From assembly GCF_003945385.1 (NCBI RefSeq), contig NZ_AP018920.1, forward strand, positions 6,386,001 to 6,450,000: a DNA stretch of 64,000 nt. The letters run 5' to 3'. The stretch is from Pseudonocardia autotrophica (GTDB lineage Bacteria > Actinomycetota > Actinomycetes > Mycobacteriales > Pseudonocardiaceae). Below are positions 25,399 to 31,559 of this stretch, piece by piece. The first letter of the stretch is position 1. Each line of letters opens with the position of its first letter. The position numbers and the translations under genes were made by a program. The notes beneath the pieces are model-generated. The model was not told where the DNA came from. It saw only the letters and a list, made by a program, of their open reading frames with translations, and did no database searches.

Positions 25399-26637
25399 GT
25401 GGACGTGCGTGCGATCGGGGTGGACGGTTCCCCGGAGTCGGTGGACCGGCTGGCCGCCGCGCTGCGGGCCGCCCTCGACGGCACCGGCCCCGCGGTGTTC
25501 CCGGTCCGGGTCGCACCGGGTGCGGAGCCGGCGCTGCCCGGGCCGGTGGCCCGCGCCGCGGCGGACGGCACGTTGCCGGACGGGCTCGCCGTCGTCGTCG
25601 CCACCTCGGGTTCGACCGGGGAGCCCAAGCACGTCGCGCTGACCGCCGCCGCGCTGCGCGCCTCCGCGTCCGCGACCGAGGCCCGGCTCGGCGGAGCAGG
25701 TCGCTGGCTGCTCGCGCTGCCCGCCGAGCACGTCGCCGGGGTGCAGGTGGTGCTGCGGGCACTGCTGTCCGGCTCGGAGCCCGTCGTGCAGGACCTCCGG
25801 GACGGCTTCCGCCCCGAGGGCCTCGCCCGTGCGACCGCCCGGATCGGGCTCGGTGCGCGCCGCTACACCAGCCTCGTCCCCACCCAGCTCGCCCGGGTGC
25901 TCGATCACGGCTCGGCGCCGCTGTTCGCGCTGGCCGGATACGACGCGGTGCTCATCGGCGGTGCGGCGCTCGATCCCGGGCTGCGCGCCAGGGCCACCGA
26001 CGCCGGGATCCGGGTCGTGACCACCTACGGGATGAGCGAGACCTGCGGCGGCTGCGTCTACGACGGTGTCGCGCTCGACGGGGTCACCGTCACGATCGAG
26101 CCCGGCTCCGGACGAGTGGTGCTCGGCGGCCCGGTCGTCGCCGCCGGATATCTCGGGGCGCCGGACGCCACCGCGGAGGCGTTCGGCCCCGCCGGCTTCC
26201 GCACCACCGATCTCGGCTCGATCGGCCCGGACGGCGCGCTGGCCGTGCTGGGCCGGGCCGACGACGTCGTGAACACCGGCGGGGAGAAGGTCGCACCGGC
26301 CGCCGTCGAGCGGGCCCTGCTCGGTGTGCCCGGGGTCCGCGCGGCCTGCGTGGTCGGTCTCCCGGACGACGAGTGGGGGCAGGTCGTCGGCGCCCTGGTC
26401 GTGCTGGAGGGCTTCCCGCACGCCGGCCAGGGCGAGGGGCCCGACGGCGGTCTCGTCGATGGCCCGGACGGCGGTCTCACTGATGGCCCGGATGATGCGG
26501 CGCTGCGCGACGCCGTCCGTGCGGCCTGCGGCCGGGCCGCCGTACCACGGGTGCTGCGCCGGGCGGCGGCGCTGCCCGAGCGGGGCATCGGCAAGCCGGA
26601 CCGGGCCGCGGTCGCCGCGCTCCTGCGCACCCGGTGA
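25399..26637 (+). CDS. menE: MenE, o-succinylbenzoate-CoA ligase
   Basis: A 412-residue AMP-binding ligase, shorter than general acyl-CoA ligases as is usual for actinobacterial MenE. It activates o-succinylbenzoate for MenB. Motifs are VVVATSGSTGEPKHV (P-loop, about residues 70-84), LIGGAALDP, TYGMSETCGG (A5), GFRTTDLGSI and GRADDVVNTGGEKV (hinge), and the C-terminal Lys in ERGIGKPDRAAV. Residues 347-366 are a GPDGGLVD/GPDGGLTD/GPDD tandem repeat inserted in the C-terminal lid domain, which is unusual. The GTG start is set by the -10-like box and the conserved beginning. Confidence 0.9.
   Translation: MDVRAIGVDGSPESVDRLAAALRAALDGTGPAVFPVRVAPGAEPALPGPVARAAADGTLPDGLAVVVATSGSTGEPKHVALTAAALRASASATEARLGGAGRWLLALPAEHVAGVQVVLRALLSGSEPVVQDLRDGFRPEGLARATARIGLGARRYTSLVPTQLARVLDHGSAPLFALAGYDAVLIGGAALDPGLRARATDAGIRVVTTYGMSETCGGCVYDGVALDGVTVTIEPGSGRVVLGGPVVAAGYLGAPDATAEAFGPAGFRTTDLGSIGPDGALAVLGRADDVVNTGGEKVAPAAVERALLGVPGVRAACVVGLPDDEWGQVVGALVVLEGFPHAGQGEGPDGGLVDGPDGGLTDGPDDAALRDAVRAACGRAAVPRVLRRAAALPERGIGKPDRAAVAALLRTR
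26437..26499 (+). repeat. 24-bp tandem repeat inside menE
   Basis: Two complete 24-bp units and a partial third encode GPDGGLVD, GPDGGLTD and GPDD. Units differ at several third positions, so the copy is not recent. Confidence 0.7.
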
Positions 26638-26883
26638 ACGGACCGGCGACCCCCTCGTCGGTTGCTGAAGGTGAGATCGAACCCCCGAGTCGCCACCCGG
26701 AACGGTGATACGGACGTACACACCATGGGGTCGCTTCACACAGCGTGCGTTGCGCCCCGCCCGCACATCGAGTGTGCTGCAGCCACTGGCGACACAGGGT
26801 CCTCACACAACACCGGGCCCCCGGCCGTCACCTGAAGCACACGAGTAACACCAGAAACACCGATGCAGCGGGGGTTTGTCCAG

Positions 26884-28542
26884 ATGCGCAGGATCACGCG
26901 GACCGGGCTGCGGAGCGTCGGTCTGCTCGTCGCGGCCGGGGCGTTCTGTGCCGTCGCCGTGGTGCCGGCCGCCGCGACCGAGCCGGTCACCAGCTGGCAG
27001 CCGGAGCTGAGCGAAGGCACCGGGCCCGGCGTCGTCGTCGACGATGGCGGGGCCCGGTTCGACCCGGCGACCGCCGTCGGCGCCCCCGTCGAGGACGGCG
27101 ACGCCGAGGCGTCGGCCGATCCGGTGGAGGTCGTTCCGACCGGGCTCCTCACCCTGGAGCCGCACACCCTCGACGCACCGACCCGTGAGGTGCGCTCGGA
27201 GCTCGTCTCCGACACCCCGAGCGGGTCGAGCGCGACGATCGACGTCCGCGGCCGCAAGGCGAGCGGCGGCTGGACCGAGTGGATCCCCGCCGAGAACGAC
27301 CGGACCGAGCTGCCCGAGGCCGCCCGCGAGGTGCAGGGCAGGCTGGTGCTCACCGCCACCGAGGACGCACGGCCGACCGTGCGCGAGGTGACCCTGTCCG
27401 CCACCCCGACCACCGAGACCGAGACCGGGCCGCTCACCGAGGCCGCCGCACGCAGCTACTCGGTGTTCGCCACCCGGGAGGGCCTCGTCGGCGGCACCAC
27501 GGCGAACGGGCACAAGATCGTCCCACGGGACCGGTTCGTCGCGCTGCCGTCCCGGCGCGCGCTCTCCGGCAAGGGCAAGACCGACTACTCGGTGAAGGTC
27601 TGCGCGCCGAACGGCCGCTGCGCGATCGCGCCGGTCTGGGACATCGGGCCCTGGAACACCAAGGACGACTACTGGAACCCGTCGTCCCAGCGGGAGATGT
27701 GGAAGGACCTGCAGCAGGGCGTCCCGCAGGCCGCGGCCGCGCGCAACGGGCACAACGGCGGCAAGGACCAGTTCGGGCGGCGGGTGGCCAATCCGGCCGG
27801 GATCGACCTCGGCGACGGCATCTTCTGGGACGTCCTGGGCCTCAAGGACAACTCGCAGGTGCAGGTCGACTACCTGTGGACCGGCTCGCAGAAGCTGTCG
27901 GCCGTCCGGATCGGCGACGAGCCGGACACCGACATCCTCGCCCGGCCCGAGGCCGGCGCGGAGTCGGTCGGGATCGCGGTGAACACCACCGAGGTCCCGG
28001 TGCAGTGCACCCACGGCGACGGCGACGGCGGCTTCGTCCGGATCGGCGACGGGCAGTACCTGCCCACCTCGGTGCTCGGCGGGCTGCCCACCGACCTGCC
28101 GGGCTGTGACGCCGGCGACGCGCCGGCCGACCCCGCAGGGGATCCCGCCGACCCGGCCGGTGACCCCGCCGATCCGGCCGACGGGCCTGCCGTGCCCGGG
28201 GACGCCCCGGCCGGCGAGCCCGGCGAGCCGGCGGCCGGGGACGCCCCGGCCGGTGACAGCACCGGTCCGACGGCAGCGCCGGAGGACGCCACGGTCGCTC
28301 CCGCCGGCGGGACTCCGGCGGCAGGGACGGATGATGCTCCGGGGTCCGCCCCGGGCAGTGCTCCCGGGTCCGCCCCGGACGGTGCTCCGGGGTCCGCCCC
28401 GGACGGTGCTCCGGGGTCCGCCCCGGACGGTGCTCCGGGGTCCGTTCCGGACGGTGCTCCGGGGTCCGTTCCGGACGGTGCCCCGCAGGCCGGCGCTCCC
28501 ATCCCCGGCTCGGCCCAGCGCGCCCCCTCCGGCGTCCGCTGA
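26884..28542 (+). CDS. Secreted DPBB-like cell-wall protein with disordered Pro-rich tail
   Basis: A 552-residue exported protein. A signal peptide (residues 1-31, basic MRRITRTGLR then a hydrophobic core, AxA-type cleavage) precedes an acidic linker with a beta-rich stretch at about 100-180. Residues about 195-335 carry a conserved block (GGTTANGHKI, VKVCAPNGRCAIAPVWDIG, NGGKDQFGR, NPAGIDL), which I take to be a double-psi beta-barrel-like wall domain. A small SH3-like segment near 345-400 (IAVNTTEVPVQC) follows. Residues 400-552 are Pro/Ala/Gly/Asp repeats. It probably works in or on the cell wall; no catalytic activity can be assigned. The ATG at 26884 is preferred over 26863 because the signal peptide begins there and GGGGG precedes it. 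The 246-bp upstream gap shows no clear riboswitch. Confidence 0.7.
   Translation: MRRITRTGLRSVGLLVAAGAFCAVAVVPAAATEPVTSWQPELSEGTGPGVVVDDGGARFDPATAVGAPVEDGDAEASADPVEVVPTGLLTLEPHTLDAPTREVRSELVSDTPSGSSATIDVRGRKASGGWTEWIPAENDRTELPEAAREVQGRLVLTATEDARPTVREVTLSATPTTETETGPLTEAAARSYSVFATREGLVGGTTANGHKIVPRDRFVALPSRRALSGKGKTDYSVKVCAPNGRCAIAPVWDIGPWNTKDDYWNPSSQREMWKDLQQGVPQAAAARNGHNGGKDQFGRRVANPAGIDLGDGIFWDVLGLKDNSQVQVDYLWTGSQKLSAVRIGDEPDTDILARPEAGAESVGIAVNTTEVPVQCTHGDGDGGFVRIGDGQYLPTSVLGGLPTDLPGCDAGDAPADPAGDPADPAGDPADPADGPAVPGDAPAGEPGEPAAGDAPAGDSTGPTAAPEDATVAPAGGTPAAGTDDAPGSAPGSAPGSAPDGAPGSAPDGAPGSAPDGAPGSVPDGAPGSVPDGAPQAGAPIPGSAQRAPSGVR
28333..28484 (+). repeat. 24-bp minisatellite in the secreted protein's tail
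   Basis: About six 24-bp units encode the octapeptide GAPGSAPD and variants (GSVPD). Some adjacent units are identical, pointing to recent slippage or unequal exchange. Confidence 0.8.
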
Positions 28543-28556
28543 CCGCGAACCCGCAC

Positions 28557-28595
28557 GGTGGCCCCGCCCGGACCGACGATCCGGGTGGGGCCGCC
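28557..28595 (+). terminator. Stem-loop after the secreted protein gene
   Basis: A 15-bp GC-rich stem (two wobble or mismatched positions) with a 9-nt loop begins 15 bp after the stop. No U-tract. Confidence 0.6.
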
Positions 28596-28643
28596 GTCGT
28601 TCCCGGGCGGCACTCCCGGCACGCCGCCGGCGCCGTCGCGGGA

Positions 28644-28649
28644 TAGGTT
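28644..28649 (+). promoter_or_regulatory. -10 box of leaderless menA
   Basis: TAGGTT, seven bases before the GTG at 28657, with no Shine-Dalgarno. It decides the start over upstream in-frame codons. Confidence 0.55.
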
Positions 28650-28656
28650 CCTCGTC

Positions 28657-29529
28657 GTGGCCAGCACGGCAGAGTGGATAGAGGGTGCGCGTCCGCGCAC
28701 CCTGCCCACGGCGATCGCCCCCGTCCTCGTCGGTACCGGCTCGGCGCTCGGGGCCGGTGTCGTCGCCCCCGGTTCCGCCCTGCTCGCGCTCCTGGTCGCG
28801 ATCGCGCTGGTGATCGGGGTGAACTTCGCCAACGACTACTCCGACGGCATCCGCGGCACCGACGACGAGCGCGTCGGACCGCAGCGGCTGGTCGGTTCCC
28901 GGGCCGCCCGGCCCGCGACGGTGAAGGCGGCCGCGTTCAGCTGCTTCGGCGTCGCGGCGCTCGCCGGGATCGCGCTGACCGCGGTGTCCGGGCAGTGGTG
29001 GCTGATCGCCGTCGGTGCGCTGTGCATCGTCGGGGCGTGGTTCTACACCGGCGGGAGCCGCCCGTACGGCTACGCGGGCCTCGGCGAGGTCGCGGTGTTC
29101 GTGTTCTTCGGCCCGGTCGCTGTACTCGGCACCGCGCTCACCCAGGCCGGGGCGGTGGACTCGGCCACCGTCGGCGCGTCCGTCGGCGCCGGCCTGCTGA
29201 CCTGTGCCGTGCTGGTGGCCAACAATCTGCGGGACATCCCCGGCGACCGGATCGCGGGGAAGTCGACGCTCGCGGTGCGGCTGGGTGGGCGCTCCACCCG
29301 GGCGCTCTACGTGGCGCTCGCCCTGGTGCCGTTCGTGATCGCCGTCGCGGCCGCGTTCGACCGGCCGGGGCTGCTGATCGTGCTGGTGGCCCTGCCCGCC
29401 GCTGTGCGCCCGGTACGCGCGGTCCTCGGTGGAGCCGATGGCCCGGACCTGATCCCGGTGCTCCGCGACACCGGCCTGTTGCTGCTCGCCTGGGCACTGG
29501 CGGTGGCGGTCGGCCTCGCCGTCGGCTGA
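28657..29529 (+). CDS. menA: MenA, 1,4-dihydroxy-2-naphthoate polyprenyltransferase
   Basis: A 290-residue integral-membrane UbiA-family prenyltransferase that attaches the polyprenyl chain to DHNA, giving demethylmenaquinone. The two Asp-rich motifs are [19 protein letters not shown] and [14 protein letters not shown], with 8-9 hydrophobic spans between and around them. [11 protein letters not shown] is the usual beginning and the length equals mycobacterial MenA. The GTG start follows a TAGGTT box by seven bases. Its last codons are duplicated just beyond the stop (GGCGGTCGGCCTCGCCG repeated 30 bp on), and a palindrome array follows. DUF4229, its usual neighbour in mycobacteria, is convergent. 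Confidence 0.93.
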   Translation: MASTAEWIEGARPRTLPTAIAPVLVGTGSALGAGVVAPGSALLALLVAIALVIGVNFANDYSDGIRGTDDERVGPQRLVGSRAARPATVKAAAFSCFGVAALAGIALTAVSGQWWLIAVGALCIVGAWFYTGGSRPYGYAGLGEVAVFVFFGPVAVLGTALTQAGAVDSATVGASVGAGLLTCAVLVANNLRDIPGDRIAGKSTLAVRLGGRSTRALYVALALVPFVIAVAAAFDRPGLLIVLVALPAAVRPVRAVLGGADGPDLIPVLRDTGLLLLAWALAVAVGLAVG

Positions 29530-29561
29530 CGGTTGGCGGTCGGCCTCGCCGGTAGCCGGCG

Positions 29562-29591
29562 GCCGGACCGTCGCGCCGGGGACGGTCCGGC
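29562..29591 (+). terminator. Terminator of menA
   Basis: GCCGGACCGTC and GACGGTCCGGC form a perfect 11-bp stem with an 8-nt loop, 33 bp after the stop. Confidence 0.7.
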
Positions 29592-29641
29592 TGCTCGGCC
29601 CCTCCCGGCCGGGTGCCGGGGCCCGGTGCGGATCGGCGGCG

Positions 29642-29672
29642 GTCCCCTCCGGTGTGCGGCCGGGGAGGGGAC
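29642..29672. terminator. Second stem-loop between menA and the palindrome array
   Basis: GTCCCCTCC and GGAGGGGAC form a perfect 9-bp stem with a 13-nt loop. It may act as a back-up terminator for either strand. Confidence 0.5.
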
Positions 29673-29710
29673 GGACGGGACAGTCCCGGGGCGGCTCACG
29701 GGTTCGGGTC

Positions 29711-30316
29711 GCGTTCCGCGGAACGCGAACGCGCGGCCGCCCGGCACCGGGACCACGGCCGCGCTCCGCCGAACGGCCGGCCGACCAGCGCCGGAGACGG
29801 AGACGGAGCGCCGCGTTCCGCGGAACGCACAAGCGACCGGTATCGGGACCGCGGCCGCGTTCCGCGGAACGCCCAGCCGCCCCAACCGCGGGGCCGACCA
29901 GCGCCAGGACCAGAGCCGGGCCGGGGCCGGAGTCCGCGGAGCACCCAGCCAAACCAGCACCACCGCCGAGCCCGCGTTCCGCGGAACGCGCAACCGACCG
30001 GCACCGGGACCGCACTCCGCAGAACGCCCAGCCGCCCAGCCCTGGGACCGCAGCCACGTTCCGCGGAACGCGCAAGCGACCGACACCGGAACCGGGGCCG
30101 CGTTCCGCGGAACGCGCGGCCGACCGGTATCGAGACCGCGACCGCACTCCGCCGAGCCCCCGGCCGACCGGTCTCCGGAACCGCAGCCGCGTTCCGCGGA
30201 ACGCTCAGGCCGGCCGTCCCGGGGTCGTGCTGCACGGGCTCCCGGGTGCCTGCCGACCGCCGATGCCGAATCCGCCGCCACCGGGAAGCCTCGGGTGCGT
30301 GCGTTCCGCGGAACGC
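29711..30316. repeat. Array of 12 palindromes GCGTTCCGCGGAACGC, about 44-bp period
   Basis: This fills most of the 828-bp non-coding gap between convergent menA and the DUF4229 gene. Exact 16-bp perfect palindromes start at 29711, 29813, 29857, 29974, 30100, 30189 and 30301; 30056 differs at one base. Decayed copies start at 29761, 29929, 30012 and 30144. Spacers are mostly 28-29 bp (range 22-96) and are related to one another (consensus near CGACCGGTATCGGGACCG), so this is a tandem array in which the palindromes have stayed far more constant than the spacers. Each copy can form a 6-bp hairpin with a CGCG loop in RNA or DNA. Every frame on both strands across it reads as repetitive AFRGT / VPRNA / RSAER peptides, which I regard as non-coding. 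Confidence 0.85.
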
Positions 30317-30357
30317 ATCGTGCCGGTGCGTGGCGTCACCACGCCCGACGGACCGGG

Positions 30358-30672
30358 TCAGTCCCGGTCGTCACCGCGCAGCTGGGCCCGCAGCGACTCC
30401 CGCTCCGCCGAACGGCGGGCGTTGGCGACCGCGAGCGCACGATCCAGCCGGGACCGGAGCCCCCGGAACAGCAGCATCGACAGCGGCAGCGCGACGATCA
30501 GCGCCACCAGCAGCGCGACGATCAGCGGCACGCCCGCGAGTCCGAGCAGCAGGGCGATGACGGCGAGCAGACCGAGCCGGGCGAGCGTGTAGAGCGCCAC
30601 CGTGGCGGCCAGGCCGGGCTCGCCGGCGCGAGCCCTCGCCGCGGCCTGCGGCGGGGGTGTCGGGGACGTCAT
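30358..30672 (-). CDS. DUF4229 small membrane protein
   Basis: A 104-residue protein with two hydrophobic spans (about residues 22-42 and 44-65) and a basic, charged C-terminus (RGLRSRLDRALAVANARRSAERESL). It fits the DUF4229 family, found beside menA in many actinobacteria. No function is known; the two-helix hairpin with a charged tail suggests a small membrane adaptor. The start at 30672 is set by a TACCCT -10 box seven bases upstream. It is convergent with menA across the palindrome array and divergent from bldC. Confidence 0.8.
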   Translation of the reverse strand: MTSPTPPPQAAARARAGEPGLAATVALYTLARLGLLAVIALLLGLAGVPLIVALLVALIVALPLSMLLFRGLRSRLDRALAVANARRSAERESLRAQLRGDDRD

Positions 30673-30679
30673 GGCGTCC

Positions 30680-30685
30680 AGGGTA
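30680..30685 (-). promoter_or_regulatory. -10 box of the leaderless DUF4229 gene
   Basis: TACCCT on the minus strand, seven bases before the ATG at 30672. No Shine-Dalgarno. Confidence 0.5.
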
Positions 30686-30928
30686 CGGGCCCGCGCCCGG
30701 CGCCCGGAGCCGTGCACGTCCGTACCGGAACGACCCGCGATGTCCGCTTCAGGAATTTCATCAGCTTTGCCCTTTAAGAACCCTTTACCTCCGGACAACC
30801 GTTCGAGTACCTGGGGTCTGTGGTGTCACGATGGCCCGGAACAACAAGCGGTGACCGCTCCGAGGCGCTTCGGGAGATCCCTCCCGGCACCGCGACTCGG
30901 CGCCACGCTGCACTTCCGGGAGGATTTC

Positions 30929-31141
30929 ATGGCAGCTCCGACACAGGCCCCCGAGCGACTGCTGACCCCGGGCGAGGTCGCCACGCTCTTCCGTGTCGAC
31001 CCCAAGACCGTGACGCGCTGGGCGTCCGCCGGCCGGATCGGCTCGATCCGCACGCCCGGTGGCCACCGCCGATTCCGCGAGTCCGAGGTCCGCGGACTGC
31101 TGGCCGACCTCACCAGTGAGGCCAGCCCCGGCCTCCGCTGA
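30929..31141 (+). CDS. bldC: BldC-type MerR-like DNA-binding protein
   Basis: A 70-residue single-domain winged-helix protein of the BldC family: LLTPGEVATLFRVDPKTVTRWASAGRIGSIRTPGGHRRFRESEV covers helix-turn-helix and wing. The length matches Streptomyces BldC (68 aa), a developmental regulator that binds head-to-tail on AT-rich direct repeats. Outside streptomycetes it is widespread and its role is less clear. ATG 30929 follows GGGAGG with good spacing. The 256-bp divergent region upstream (30673-30928) includes an AT-richer patch, CCTTTAAGAACCCTTTACC, which could hold promoters or BldC sites. Confidence 0.88.
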   Translation: MAAPTQAPERLLTPGEVATLFRVDPKTVTRWASAGRIGSIRTPGGHRRFRESEVRGLLADLTSEASPGLR

Positions 31142-31202
31142 ACCCGGGACTTCACCCGCACGTCAGGCCACCTTCGCTACGCTGGACAGCGGAGGTGGCC
31201 TG

Positions 31203-31433
31203 ATGTTGTTCCTGATCCTTCTGCTCGGCGCGGCCGTCGTCGCGGTGCTGCTCGTCCGGACCCTTCGGTCCGAGCAGGTGGTCACCGACAGGCTCCCGCA
31301 GCCCGAGCTCCCCTGGATGACCGGTCAGAAGGCGCAGAAGCCCCGCGCGACCGGTCCCGACGACGACCCGGACTTCCTACGTGAACTCGACGAGAAGGTC
31401 CGCAACCAGGAGGACCCACCGGAACGGACCTGA
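31203..31433 (+). CDS. Small single-span membrane protein, unrecognised
   Basis: A 76-residue protein: an N-terminal membrane helix (MLFLILLLGAAVVAVLLVRTL), then a charged, Pro-rich cytosolic tail (LPQPELPWMTGQKAQKPR, DDDPDFLRELDEKVR). ATG 31203 follows GGAGG at seven bases, and TACGCT about 20 bases further up may be its -10 box. It lies 61 bp after bldC and ends before a bidirectional terminator. No family is recognised; similar genes sit at this place in other Pseudonocardiaceae as far as I recall. Confidence 0.65.
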   Translation: MLFLILLLGAAVVAVLLVRTLRSEQVVTDRLPQPELPWMTGQKAQKPRATGPDDDPDFLRELDEKVRNQEDPPERT

Positions 31434-31499
31434 CCCGGCCCGAGCGGTGCGCAGCCCCTCCGAACGACCCGACCAGAGTCCCAAGAAGTCTTGACCGAA

Positions 31500-31528
31500 G
31501 GGCGGCCCACCGGCTCCGGTGGCCGCCC
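31500..31528. terminator. Bidirectional terminator
   Basis: GGGCGGC..CACCGG pairs with CCGGTG..GCCGCCC around a CT loop, between convergent genes ending at 31433 and 31560. Confidence 0.65.
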
Positions 31529-31559
31529 TCCGGTGTTTCCGGTCACACCGGGGTGGCCG

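Noticed and set aside
26638..26883. c-di-AMP (ydaO-type) riboswitch before the secreted wall protein
   Set aside because: Such leaders are common before actinobacterial wall proteins, but the conserved GGGTGAA and CCGTCAGCT-like blocks are absent here.
29711..30316. CRISPR array
   Set aside because: The repeat is only 16 bp and fully palindromic, spacers resemble one another, spacing varies from 38 to 112 bp, and no cas genes are present.
29533..30777. Long overlapping reading frames on both strands (300-400 aa) across the palindrome array
   Set aside because: They consist of AFRGT/VPRNA/RSAER peptide repeats dictated by the palindrome in every frame. They have no Shine-Dalgarno or known domain and run over genuine genes.
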